DNA of 64,000 bases from assembly GCA_046291695.1 (NCBI GenBank), contig JBKBSO010000003.1, positions 62,001 to 126,000 of the forward strand, read 5' to 3'. Below, piece after piece: positions 43,339 through 52,711 of the stretch (its first letter is position 1; the number at the start of each line of letters is the position of its first letter). The translations under genes and the position numbers were made by a program. The notes below the pieces were generated by a model. That model saw only the letters and a list, made by a program, of their open reading frames with translations. It did not search any database and was not told the DNA's origin. This DNA comes from PNNG01 sp046291695. GTDB lineage: Bacteria > Bacteroidota > Bacteroidia > UBA7662.

Positions 43339-44916
43339 ATGAAAAAATATGTACTAAGCGGCTTGCTTATGACCTTGCTCGTAACCATCGGTTTTACGGC
43401 CCAAGCACAAAACCCCCGAAACTTCTTCATTGCCCACGACCTCGATTCGGCAGGCTACGAATGGACCGCCATGGAGCACACCATAAACGACTTTCTGGTA
43501 ATTAGCACCCTGCCCGAAGGCAGCAGCATGACACCCGCAACAGGCCCACTTCGGATGCGGGTGTACGGCGGATTTCACAATGCCGCTTCAATACAAACCA
43601 ATACCTATCGGTTTACCGGCAAATTCAGGGTGATGAACATGACTGCTGTAGACGACCAATTGTTAGTTACAGGCGGTTATCACGATAGCTGCTTCATTGC
43701 CGGAGATACCCTCGTAGGATTAGAACCCTTTGCACTTGATCCATTTATTGGTGCCTTCAACCCGCAAACGGGGGCTTTTGACTGGATTTGGCATGATGCA
43801 CGCTTGCAAAACAACTATTTCCATCGCTTGCGGGTTGACCATGATAACCAACAAGTCATTGCAAGCGGCCTGGCCGATGATGTGTCGGGTTGGCTTGCGG
43901 CCTTTGATTTGCAAAATGGTCAAAAAATTTGGGAAAAACAGTTCCCAGGCGTGCGCACGCTAAGCGATGCCCGGCCTGATCCTCAGTTTCCCGGCAGTTT
44001 GGTAATCACAGGTACCATTGCCGATAACGGCTTCATCAACCAGGTGCCTGTGCCCGTGACTACACCTGGCACTGGTTACCGCTGTTTTGCGGCCCGGTAT
44101 TATCCAGCTACCGATTCTGTTGTATTTCTCCACAGCGTTCCTTACATCACTTTTGATTTTGAGCCCAGCTTACAGCTGCAAGCATATCCCGGGAGTTTGC
44201 CTGAACTGTTTTGGTCGGCACCCATGGTGAACCCCACGGCGGGCAGTATGTTGCAATTACGCATTTCTGTGCACAATCCATCCATCACCGATACCATCGC
44301 CCACGATATGTTTTTCACAGAAGCAGAGCAATATGTACCTTCACGCTTGGGCAATTTCCAGCTGTTCAAAACCCCAGGCATTAACCCCAATTTGTACACC
44401 TTAAATGCGATACAAATAGACGCTAATAATAGCTTCTCTTACACTGTTGCTCAACTCGGCTTTAGTGCGGGCAGTCCTCAAGCTGTGCTTACCCATGTCG
44501 GTGGTCCCGTTCTCCGGCTCGCGTTCAAAAGTACCGGCCACGTTGATGTAAACATGATAGGATTTCATTTATGGCGCGACTCTACTTTGATTTTCCCCAA
44601 TGCCAGCCCCAGCCAGCCCAAATGGGTATTGCTCACTACCGGCTTTATCCTCAGCAGCCTGGCTGAAAAAAGCCCGGTTCATTTTACAGTCTTCCCCAAT
44701 CCTACCGGTTCCGAAGGCTTCCAAATCAAAACCGAAGCCCCCATCGATCAGGCGGCACGCTGGTACCTGCGCGATTTACAAGGGCGCTTGGTCATGGAAG
44801 GCAGGTTGAATGAAGCCACCGAACTCATCCCCACCAGCGGAATGGCCGCCGGACTGTACTTCTTCGAGTTGCATACCCAACAAGGGAGCGGCATGCAAAA
44901 AGTGGTGATTCGTTGA
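43339..44916 (+). CDS. Secreted protein with T9SS type A sorting domain (paralogue A1)
   Basis: 525 residues from the ATG at 43339 (MKKYVLSGLLMTLLVTIGFT, cut after AQAQ). The mature part alternates DDDISGW-type segments and IWEKQFPGVRTLSDARPD, closely matching the protein at 46866 (LIWEKSYPGIARISDALFEN), so the two are paralogues. C-terminal sorting domain: FTVFPNPTGSEGFQIKTEAP to GLYFFELH. Possibly beta-propeller-like, but no known family was recognised. TTTG (43245-43248), N20 and TAGCTTTA (43269-43276) form a promoter-like pair, well upstream of the ATG. Confidence 0.8.
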   Translation: MKKYVLSGLLMTLLVTIGFTAQAQNPRNFFIAHDLDSAGYEWTAMEHTINDFLVISTLPEGSSMTPATGPLRMRVYGGFHNAASIQTNTYRFTGKFRVMNMTAVDDQLLVTGGYHDSCFIAGDTLVGLEPFALDPFIGAFNPQTGAFDWIWHDARLQNNYFHRLRVDHDNQQVIASGLADDVSGWLAAFDLQNGQKIWEKQFPGVRTLSDARPDPQFPGSLVITGTIADNGFINQVPVPVTTPGTGYRCFAARYYPATDSVVFLHSVPYITFDFEPSLQLQAYPGSLPELFWSAPMVNPTAGSMLQLRISVHNPSITDTIAHDMFFTEAEQYVPSRLGNFQLFKTPGINPNLYTLNAIQIDANNSFSYTVAQLGFSAGSPQAVLTHVGGPVLRLAFKSTGHVDVNMIGFHLWRDSTLIFPNASPSQPKWVLLTTGFILSSLAEKSPVHFTVFPNPTGSEGFQIKTEAPIDQAARWYLRDLQGRLVMEGRLNEATELIPTSGMAAGLYFFELHTQQGSGMQKVVIR

Positions 44917-44978
44917 TGTGCCATCATTGTTCAGCCAAAGCATTTTACATTTACTCAATTGTTGCCGTTATTACAATC

Positions 44979-45836
44979 ATGAAACAAGCCTTCCTGATTT
45001 CGATTTTGCTCCTCCCCTTTTTCGCATTTGGACAAAAATCAAGCGAGCTGAACTCCGACCGGCCAGGTTTCAGCCAAACGCCTTTAACCGTTGGCAAAGG
45101 AAGGGTGCTGTTGCAAACGGGCCAGGAAGTGAGCAGGCTCCATCAGCATCAGCTAAACGGAACCTATTACATCGGACATTCCCGTCAGCACCGTACCAAC
45201 CTGCAAGTCCGCATTGGACTTAGCGAAAGCCTTGAGCTACAGCTCGGCATGAGTCCGCTGTATCGCCGGCATTATCGCGGTTAGCCCTCTTGGGATAACT
45301 ATTATCAGGAAATCGGAAATGCGCCCCGATCTATTGGTCTCAGAAAAACGCTGATGCAAGAAGCCAAAGGCGACCCGTTTTCACTTGGCCTTTCCACCAC
45401 TTATTTACACCAGCACGTTTGGGGACGCAGTTATTTCAGGGATGGCAATTGGTTTCAAACCGGCTTATTGGCTTCTAAGACCCTCAGCACCAAGGTAAAT
45501 ACCTTAGCCAATGTGGGCACACAAACCGATGAACGCGGCACCACCGAATTGTATTACCTCATGCATTTTGATTTTAAACTCGGCAAAAAATCGCGTACTT
45601 ACCTTGAGGCCCGGAACGACTTCAGCATCAATGGATTTAGCATGCACCACAGCCTACTGAATGCAGGTTTCAGCTGGCTGGTTGGCGCCAATTTGCAGAT
45701 CGATTTGTATGCAGGCTATTCGCGCTATCTTTCGGCGCCAGAGGTGACCGTCTTCAACCAACCAATGCGGCTTAGCATTCAGGAAAGACGCTGGCTTTTA
45801 GGAACCGGGCTCAGCTGGAGGCTAGGTAAGGGCTAA
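44979..45836 (+). pseudogene. Outer-membrane barrel-type protein broken by in-frame TAG (paralogue B1)
   Basis: The frame starts at 44979 (MKQAFLISILLLPFFAFGQK, signal peptide) and is open to a TAG at 45282-45284. The same frame then continues: PSWDNYYQEIGNAPRSIGLR to TLMQEAKGDPFSLGLSTTYL and on to a stop after RLGKG at 45836. Both halves align with the intact neighbour at 45965 (SSDRPGQGQTPLVVG; FSLGLIGSYVHNAS), so a single amber codon splits one gene. This may be a recent pseudogene, a read error or read-through. The intact form would be near 285 residues. Confidence 0.85.
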
Positions 45837-45964
45837 AAATCAACGGCTTAAGCGCAGCAACCCCATGCTTAACCGTTGGTGCTGGTCTTAAGATTGTCTT
45901 AAAAAACCACCAAAAGTGCTGATGCGGGAATGTTTCCTTATTTTAGCCATGCTAAATATTGTAT

Positions 45965-46873
45965 ATGCGATTCGCTCTGATTCTTTTATGCTTTTTACCC
46001 TTTTTAGCCCAAGCGCAGCGCCGTACACTCATTAGCTCCGACCGGCCCGGCCAGGGCCAAACGCCCTTGGTGGTCGGCAAAAACTATTTTCAGATGCAAT
46101 TGGGTTTAGAAAACGGTCTTTTAGTAGGTCAAGAGCGCTCAGGAGGCCGCCAAGCCAAGGGCGATGCCTTACACAGCAGTTTCTTTTTACGTTATGGCCT
46201 AAGTGCCCGTACGGAACTGCATGTAGGCGCCACGATCGACCGGTTCCGGCGCATCAGCTACTTCCCCGAACCCCCTGAAATCAGCATTTGGCCGGTCAAT
46301 CCCCTGTACCCCGCATCTTACCGCGGCATGGTTAACAACCTGCAGTTCGGCTTCCGCCACACCTTAATGACCGAAGGAGCCAAACACGACTTCTCCCTAG
46401 GCCTGATCGGCAGCTATGTGCACAACGCCTCCCCGCTCCACAGCCGATACCGCGATGGCAACGGCCTGCAGCTCGGCCTGCTCGCCTCCAAAAAAGTGAG
46501 CAAAAACATCCGGGCACTCGGCAACATTGGCATCAATTGGGGCGATCCCGGTGCCGCTCCCGATTTGTATTACGTCGTCAACTTCGCCTTCGACCTCGGT
46601 AAAAACATCGGGCTTTTCGTCGAAACCAAGCAGGAAGTGTTCTTTTCCAAGCCCGGCGATAGCTTCACACTGCTCGACGGTGGCCTCACCTGGCTGCTCG
46701 CACCCAATTTCCAGCTCGACCTCTACGGCGGCTGGTCGCAGTTCCTCACCACCAATCTGTTACAAGGCAACTTCTTCGGTCCCTTGGCCTTGCGTGAATC
46801 TTACGGCTTCGTAGCTCTAGGGCTGAGTTGGAGGATAAAGGCCTTGCCTTCTAAACCCAAAATAGATGTTTAA
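45965..46873 (+). CDS. Outer-membrane barrel-type protein (paralogue B2)
   Basis: 302 residues from the ATG at 45965 (a TTG 6 bp upstream is also open). Signal peptide MRFALILLCFLPFLAQAQ. The mature N-terminus is SSDRPGQGQTPLVVGKNYFQ, and many alternating strands such as YGLSARTELHVGATIDRF, KHDFSLGLIGSYVHNA and NFQLDLYGGWSQF follow, as in transporter-type (phenol-degradation meta-like) barrels. It overlaps the next gene by 8 bp, so B2 and A2 are co-expressed. Confidence 0.78.
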   Translation: MRFALILLCFLPFLAQAQRRTLISSDRPGQGQTPLVVGKNYFQMQLGLENGLLVGQERSGGRQAKGDALHSSFFLRYGLSARTELHVGATIDRFRRISYFPEPPEISIWPVNPLYPASYRGMVNNLQFGFRHTLMTEGAKHDFSLGLIGSYVHNASPLHSRYRDGNGLQLGLLASKKVSKNIRALGNIGINWGDPGAAPDLYYVVNFAFDLGKNIGLFVETKQEVFFSKPGDSFTLLDGGLTWLLAPNFQLDLYGGWSQFLTTNLLQGNFFGPLALRESYGFVALGLSWRIKALPSKPKIDV

Positions 46874-48452
46874 GACAAAATGCCTGTTCACCCCCCTGCT
46901 CGCCTGCGGACTTCTTAACGGAAACACCCAAGAAAGTCTGGCTCAAAGCTTGCAATTAAGGGCATTTGATGTAGATACTGCCCGATTCGAATGGACAGGA
47001 ATGGCTTTGAACCAGGATGCCGACATGCTGGCCATCAGCAGCCTAAGCAGGGCTGAATTCCGGCCATTGCCTTATGCCGAAAGCTTGGGGGATATCCGTT
47101 TACGTCTGCATTTGTTTAGCACATCACATGGGCCTGCAAACCCTATTCAGGCACTTTTACCCGGCCATGCCAGGGTGTATGATATGCATTGGGGTACCGG
47201 GGCGCAAGGGCAACAGCTGCTATTCATAGCCGGAGCGTTTGCTGATAGTTTGCGCATTGGTAATCAGCTCTTATTAAATCCGGAGAGCAACCATTACGAT
47301 GCCTTTGTAGTGGCCTTAAACCGGCAAGGTCAACTTGTTTGGCACTGGCACCGACACGATACTGGCAACCAACGTATCACCAGAATCCGGCCGAATGGCG
47401 CGCAAACCAATTTGATAATTAGCGGACAACAAGACGACAGCACTGCTTGGACCGGCATATTAACGAGCGGGTCCGGAGGACTGATTTGGGAAAAATCATA
47501 TCCTGGCATCGCACGAATCAGCGATGCCTTATTTGAAAACAGCAACTGGATAAAACTTTGCGGCACGAGCCAATCAACCGCGCTGTTTCAAGGAAATATC
47601 CTGCCTACCGTTCAGCCTGTAACCGGAATCCAAAGCTTTTTAGCACGAATTAATCCATTTAACGACTCGGCCGAAGTGCTCAGTAGCTTAGCTTACGACC
47701 GCTTCGATCTTGCAGCCCGTTTGCTCAACAACAATTCGGGCTTACAAGAATGGCTGGCTCCCGGGCTTAACAGCAACAACCAACGCTACAGGATCATCGA
47801 ACGACTCAATTATCCGGTACCCAATACAGATACCCTTTTCCATAGAACAGGCTTTTTTATGTTCGAAGATGCCTCCTTGAATACCGGGATTACTGCTGCT
47901 ACCCACTTCTTGTATCAAAAACCGCAATCAAGTCAGCACGAATATGTATTACTCCCTATCACCGAAAGCAGCACCAACCCCATGCGATTGGTAGTATCAG
48001 CTGGAAGCGGACAGCAGTTTTTGGGGCATAGTCATGCGTCGGGCCTTGTGCTCATAGCTTATCGGACTACGGGAAGCATGCAAGTTTTTACCCAGGGCAA
48101 TGCCGACACCTTGAATGCCAGTTTATCTGGGCTTTCCTTCTCAAACAGCCGCTGGGGCTTATATGTGCTAAGCCCGGCCAACAGTACACACATCACTGAG
48201 CAGCCAATGCCGCAACTCCTTTTGTATCCCAACCCGGTACGTGAGGGCAAGTTGTTTATCGGCAACATGCATACTTTGAGCTCCGGTTTTCATTGGGAAC
48301 TGCTCAACTTAAGTGGGAGTGTATTGGGGGCAGGGGCTTGGCAGCCGGGTGAAGCCTACCTTCAGCTGCCCGATACCGCTGCCGGACTGTACCTGATTCG
48401 ACTGCGAATAAACGGACAGCAAGAAATACGAAAGCTATTGCTTTTACCATAG
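46866..48452 (+). CDS. Secreted protein with T9SS type A sorting domain (paralogue A2)
   Basis: 528 residues with signal peptide MFKTKCLFTPLLACGLLNGN (a cut after LAQ is likely). The middle matches A1 in order: FEWTGMALNQDADMLAISSL, LVWHWHRHDTGNQRITRI and LIWEKSYPGIARISDALFEN. It ends in a sorting domain (LLLYPNPVREGKLFIGNM to GLYLIRLRING). A1-B1-B2-A2 therefore appears to be an inverted or shuffled duplication of one secreted/barrel pair. The role of the pair is unknown. Confidence 0.8.
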   Translation: MFKTKCLFTPLLACGLLNGNTQESLAQSLQLRAFDVDTARFEWTGMALNQDADMLAISSLSRAEFRPLPYAESLGDIRLRLHLFSTSHGPANPIQALLPGHARVYDMHWGTGAQGQQLLFIAGAFADSLRIGNQLLLNPESNHYDAFVVALNRQGQLVWHWHRHDTGNQRITRIRPNGAQTNLIISGQQDDSTAWTGILTSGSGGLIWEKSYPGIARISDALFENSNWIKLCGTSQSTALFQGNILPTVQPVTGIQSFLARINPFNDSAEVLSSLAYDRFDLAARLLNNNSGLQEWLAPGLNSNNQRYRIIERLNYPVPNTDTLFHRTGFFMFEDASLNTGITAATHFLYQKPQSSQHEYVLLPITESSTNPMRLVVSAGSGQQFLGHSHASGLVLIAYRTTGSMQVFTQGNADTLNASLSGLSFSNSRWGLYVLSPANSTHITEQPMPQLLLYPNPVREGKLFIGNMHTLSSGFHWELLNLSGSVLGAGAWQPGEAYLQLPDTAAGLYLIRLRINGQQEIRKLLLLP

Positions 48453-48535
48453 GCATAACACAGACTTAACGGTCAAATGCGGTAAAGCGCCTTTAAATAT
48501 CTATTTTAGTAGTCAAACTCCTTAGAAGCTGCCAC

Positions 48536-50302
48536 ATGTTGAGTAAACCAGCCCTTTACCTTTTAATGCTACTTAGCATGCTGCTGTTATTCCCCAACAA
48601 GCAGCTTCGGGCGCAAAACACCCGCGACCAGCAGTTGCAGCAAATTAAGGAAATCAGCAAGTCACGTACCGAACGTCGACTGCAGGAGATGCGACAGGAA
48701 GAAGAAGACGAAAGCGTACAGCAGCTGGTTGATTCGTTGCTCATCGAAATCAAATCAAAAATGGCGGGTCAAGTGATTGGGCTTGATGGGGATACCATCG
48801 CCCTGGTGTATGAGCGACTGGGCTCACTTACTGCGGCCGAACGGGTGAATCTAATCAATCAAAAACTCGTAAAAATCATTGAATCCGATCAATATACTGA
48901 CAGTTTGTTGTTAAGCGAATCACAACTAGAAGTAAGTGAAATTCGTTATGGGCCTCAGGTACTTATGGTGGTTACCGATAACGACGCCCTTTATTACGGG
49001 AAAACGCGATTTGAATTGGTTGAAGATTTCGAAGCAAAAATTCGGGATTACATCTACCAAAAACGGGAAGCCAACAGCTGGTACCGGGTGTTACTCAAAA
49101 TTATCTGGGTATCACTCATCATCGCGCTCTTTTATTTGATCATCAAAGGCATCAACCGGTTTTATGCCTACTTCAACCGACAGCTTGTCAACTGGAAAGG
49201 TCGATATTTAACCGGTTTTCGCATTGGCACTTACCAGCTTTTTGACGACGACAGGGCCTTGCATGCCGCCATTTGGCTCACCAAAGCGGTGCGCATTTTG
49301 CTCATTATCATGAGCTTTTATCTGTTATTGCCTGTTATTTTTAGCTTGTTTCCATTTACCAGAGGTTTGGCCGACGAGCTTTTTGGCTATATTCTCAACC
49401 CGCTAAAAGCGATACTTCGTTCGGTTATCGACTTTGTCCCCAACCTCATTACCATAGTGATCATATTTTTAGTAACCAGGTCGGTAGTGCGATTTATTCA
49501 TTTTTTAGCAGGTGAAATCGACAAAGGCGAACTCAAATTATCTGGCTTTTACAGCGAATGGGCCCTGCCTACTTTCAACATTGTACGTTTTTTACTGTAT
49601 GCCTTCATGGTGATAGTCATTTTTCCGTATTTGCCGGGCAGCGACAGTCGTGTATTTCAGGGAGTATCGGTCTTTCTGGGTATTTTGTTTTCGTTGGGCT
49701 CCAGTTCTGCCATCAGCAATATGGTAGCTGGACTGGTAATTACCTATATGCGCCCGTTCAGGATTGGCGACCGTATTAAAGTAGGCGATGTGGTGGGTGA
49801 TGTGCTCGAAAAAGACATGCTTGTAACCCGGATCCGAACCCCAAAAAACGAGGAAGTGACCATACCGAATGCTACGGTGCTCAATACCGCAACGGTTAAT
49901 TACAGCAATAAAGCCCGTGAAGAAGGCGTGATTTTATACACTTCGGTTACTATTGGCTACGATGTACCTTGGAAACAAGTACATGAACTCCTGATCAAAG
50001 CAGCACAGCGGACCGAAGCCATCGAAAAGGATCCTGCACCTTTTGTTTTGCAGACCAGTCTCGATGATTTTTACGTGGCCTATCAGTTGAATGCCTATAC
50101 CAAAGTACCTCAAAGGAGTGCTCGTGTTTACAGCGAACTCCATGCCCACATTCAGGATGCCTTTAACGAAGCAGGCGTTGAAATCATGTCGCCCCACTAC
50201 CGCGCCGCCCGAGATGGCAGCCAAACCACCATCCCGGCCAATTATTTGCCAAACGATTATCAGGCACCCCCATTCATCATCAAACAAACCAAAGCAGATT
50301 AA
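48536..50302 (+). CDS. MscS family mechanosensitive channel
   Basis: 588 residues with an N-terminal hydrophobic segment and an Arg/Glu-rich coiled-coil-like stretch (SKSRTERRLQEMRQEEEDES). About six transmembrane helices lie between residues 180 and 400; the pore helix GILFSLGSSSAISNMVAGLV is the MscS TM3 signature, followed by the MscS beta domain (MRPFRIGDRIKVGDVVGDVL) and VTIPNATVLNTATVNYSN. It opens under membrane tension to release solutes. The long N-terminal extension is typical of the larger MscK/YnaI-type homologues. Confidence 0.92.
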   Translation: MLSKPALYLLMLLSMLLLFPNKQLRAQNTRDQQLQQIKEISKSRTERRLQEMRQEEEDESVQQLVDSLLIEIKSKMAGQVIGLDGDTIALVYERLGSLTAAERVNLINQKLVKIIESDQYTDSLLLSESQLEVSEIRYGPQVLMVVTDNDALYYGKTRFELVEDFEAKIRDYIYQKREANSWYRVLLKIIWVSLIIALFYLIIKGINRFYAYFNRQLVNWKGRYLTGFRIGTYQLFDDDRALHAAIWLTKAVRILLIIMSFYLLLPVIFSLFPFTRGLADELFGYILNPLKAILRSVIDFVPNLITIVIIFLVTRSVVRFIHFLAGEIDKGELKLSGFYSEWALPTFNIVRFLLYAFMVIVIFPYLPGSDSRVFQGVSVFLGILFSLGSSSAISNMVAGLVITYMRPFRIGDRIKVGDVVGDVLEKDMLVTRIRTPKNEEVTIPNATVLNTATVNYSNKAREEGVILYTSVTIGYDVPWKQVHELLIKAAQRTEAIEKDPAPFVLQTSLDDFYVAYQLNAYTKVPQRSARVYSELHAHIQDAFNEAGVEIMSPHYRAARDGSQTTIPANYLPNDYQAPPFIIKQTKAD

Positions 50303-50303
50303 T

Positions 50304-50912
50304 ATGTTGAAAACCCTAAAAACAGGCACATTATTACTGCTTTGCAGCTTTACAGGCATGCTATTTTTGGAATCATGCGTTAAGTGCTACGAGAACGACC
50401 ACTATACCCCAACCTATTTTTTACCCAAGAGCATTACCTTATGGGCTACCGGCTATGAGGGACTTGTGGATACACTGGATACCGGTAATTACCAGCAAAT
50501 CAGCTTCTCCCTCAGGCTAACCGAAAAAAATATCATCACACAAATACCAGAAAAAACCACCAAAGGACTGTTTTTTGGCACAGTACAGGCTTTTTCACCT
50601 TCCTACTTTAGCGTGAGTGTTATCAAGATGACCGACATTCGTATTTATTCGCCCGACAGTGTGTATTTTTCGGGCATGCCCCCCATTGCTCCCGAAACGG
50701 ATTTGACAGATTTATTGGAGAACACCGCGGGAGAAGATTGGGCGGCCATTCGTTCAAACCCGAAACCCCACTACGATAACAACGAAGTCAGCCGCTTTAA
50801 ACTCATGCACCAACCGGAGGCAGGAGGCCAAACCTTACGTTTGTATGCGGAAATTAGCTACGATGATGGCAGTGCGTTAAGCAGTCCGGTTTTATCACTC
50901 TTCCTTCAATAA
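50304..50912 (+). CDS. Lipoprotein with VKC motif (paralogue 1)
   Basis: 202 residues from the ATG at 50304, one base after the mscS stop. The lipobox LESC follows MLKTLKTGTLLLLCSFTGML, and a second Cys follows at once (CVKC). The mature part contains IYSPDSVYFSGMPPIAPETD and ends LRLYAEISYDDGSALSSPV. It is clearly related to the next gene. No function recognised; a copper- or metal-related role would be pure inference from the downstream efflux operon. Confidence 0.75.
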   Translation: MLKTLKTGTLLLLCSFTGMLFLESCVKCYENDHYTPTYFLPKSITLWATGYEGLVDTLDTGNYQQISFSLRLTEKNIITQIPEKTTKGLFFGTVQAFSPSYFSVSVIKMTDIRIYSPDSVYFSGMPPIAPETDLTDLLENTAGEDWAAIRSNPKPHYDNNEVSRFKLMHQPEAGGQTLRLYAEISYDDGSALSSPVLSLFLQ

Positions 50913-50939
50913 TTTACAACTAAAACAAGCCAAGCACCT

Positions 50940-51575
50940 ATGTCATTCTCCATCATTAAAAAAACGATTTTCTTAGGTCTGCTGGGCTTTTCGTTGCTGT
51001 TTGTGCTGGAAGCCTGTGTAAAATGCGGGCCCTTTGAGCCAACATTCTTCCAGATTCATAGCGTTCAGCTAAAAGTAGTTGATCACAATAGTTTTGCAGC
51101 ATTGCCCGACAGCGGAACCCACTCCCATAGTTTTTTAAGGATAGCCATTGAAACCGATAGTATTTCGGAATTCAGGGCCAGTTTACCGTCAAAAATTTCG
51201 GCTTTTACCCAAGCATTTGCCTGCGATCCGCCGCCACCCAGGTCTAAAAACCGACTTATTGGCCTTCGGCTTTATTCAAACGACAGCTTGGCGCTGAAAA
51301 ACCAAACCTTTGTGCCACCCGGGACTGATTTAAGTCCCTATTTCTTACCCGACGGTTTCATCTCAAGCAGTGATAAGGGCTGGGAAAACTGGCAGAAATA
51401 CATGGATCAAAATTGGCTCCCAAACTATAGTTCCATTCATATACTGCGACTGCGTCTCGATCTCAATCACAGACCCGACCAGGGCTTCCATCCATTTAGT
51501 CTGTGGGCAGAGCTCGATTGGAGCGATGGCAGCAGCATGACCACCAACACCTTACAATTCATATTGTCATCCTAA
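50940..51575 (+). CDS. Lipoprotein with VKC motif (paralogue 2)
   Basis: 211 residues. Lipobox LEAC, with CVKCGP after it, as in the preceding gene. The C-terminal SLWAELDWSDGSSMTTNTLQ aligns with YAEISYDDGSALSSPVLS of paralogue 1. The genes are 27 bp apart and presumably co-transcribed with mscS. The 3' end overlaps the 3' end of the CusB-like gene on the opposite strand by 4 bp. Confidence 0.75.
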   Translation: MSFSIIKKTIFLGLLGFSLLFVLEACVKCGPFEPTFFQIHSVQLKVVDHNSFAALPDSGTHSHSFLRIAIETDSISEFRASLPSKISAFTQAFACDPPPPRSKNRLIGLRLYSNDSLALKNQTFVPPGTDLSPYFLPDGFISSSDKGWENWQKYMDQNWLPNYSSIHILRLRLDLNHRPDQGFHPFSLWAELDWSDGSSMTTNTLQFILSS

Positions 51576-52711
51576 TCCTCATCAACTGCAAAACGGGCCT
51601 GCCAGGCCGCTTCGAGGCGGTGGGCTCCCTGAGTTACCCAGCGTGCCGAAGGGGCATCCAGCGATTCAAATGCAGCACGTCCCTCGCTCAAGCGGGTAGC
51701 TGACATAGGCATGCGCTTGAATTTAGTTGGCGATAGCTGTTGCCAGGCAAAAAAACTATTTTCTGACCTGATGAGCGCAGCTTCGGGCAAGGTATAAAAC
51801 TCCCCTTCATTGGTATGCAAATCAGCAGAAACAAACATGCCGGGACGTAATATGGGATCGTCTTCCTGGTCGATATGGCCATGCACATTCACCGAACGCT
51901 TTTGGAGGTCGAGTTGCTGGCTGATCAGAAAAACATTGCCAGTAAAGCTTTTTCCGGGCATATTGGTCAGCTCAAAACTAAGGCGCTGCCCATGGAATAC
52001 CGAGGCCAGGTCGCGTTCAAAAACTTCGAGCTCTACATGTAAATGTTCTTTGTTTAGCATACCTAAGATAGGTCGATCGGGGCTTACAAACTGCCCCAAT
52101 TGGGCATCAACCGAGCTGATAAAGCCATCGAAACCGGCCTTGAGTTGAATTTGTGTATGCAACGAATCGGCTTGTAATTGCTTTCCATGGATGCCGAGGC
52201 GTGCCAACTGCGCTTCTAGGCTGCTCAATGCCGCCCGTGCCACAAGTAAATCGGCTTTTGCCCGCTCAAACTGCCGTCGTGCTGTGGCTTGGTCTTGCGC
52301 CAATGCTTCTTGCCGGTTAAAATCGCTTTCCATGAAGGCCAGCTGTGCCCGGGCTTCGAGGTAACGACGTTGGGTTTCGAGTAAATCGGGATGTTCGAGT
52401 ACCGCAAGGGTCTCTCCTTTTTTAACACTTTGCCCGATCTTCACCCGTATGCTGGTAATGTAGGCGGCTATGGGTGGGTGTATCAAAGCACGATTTTGCG
52501 GCGGTACATCAATCATGCCATTCACGCGAATGCTGCTCGAAACCGCCACAAACTGCATGCTATCGGTTTGTAATTGAATGCGCTGCAACTGGGCTTCGTT
52601 AAGCCACACCTCATCTTCGGGAAAATCGGCTGTTTCTTCGGGAGATTGGTGTGGGCTGCTGCAGGCCAATAGCAACAGCCCAACGAGCCATAATGGGAAT
52701 TTAGAAGCCAT
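51572..52711 (-). CDS. RND efflux membrane-fusion (CusB/HlyD-like) lipoprotein
   Basis: 379 residues from the ATG at 52711 (MASKFPLWLVGLLLLACSSP); the lipobox LLAC is in the signal. The periplasmic adaptor layout is visible: a lipoyl/barrel-sandwich part (VLEHPDLLETQRRYLEARAQ), a coiled-coil hairpin (LAQDQATARRQFERAKADLL), and VDAQLGQFVSPDRPILGM. It bridges the RND pump and the outer-membrane channel. The gene starts inside the 3' end of the cusA-cusC fusion (11-bp overlap), so they are translationally linked. Confidence 0.85.
   Translation of the reverse strand: MASKFPLWLVGLLLLACSSPHQSPEETADFPEDEVWLNEAQLQRIQLQTDSMQFVAVSSSIRVNGMIDVPPQNRALIHPPIAAYITSIRVKIGQSVKKGETLAVLEHPDLLETQRRYLEARAQLAFMESDFNRQEALAQDQATARRQFERAKADLLVARAALSSLEAQLARLGIHGKQLQADSLHTQIQLKAGFDGFISSVDAQLGQFVSPDRPILGMLNKEHLHVELEVFERDLASVFHGQRLSFELTNMPGKSFTGNVFLISQQLDLQKRSVNVHGHIDQEDDPILRPGMFVSADLHTNEGEFYTLPEAALIRSENSFFAWQQLSPTKFKRMPMSATRLSEGRAAFESLDAPSARWVTQGAHRLEAAWQARFAVDED

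Noticed and set aside
45282..45284. TAG recoded as an amino acid (for example pyrrolysine)
   Set aside because: TAG is used as a normal stop for other genes in the window, and no supporting tRNA or synthetase is visible. Pseudogene or sequence error is simpler.
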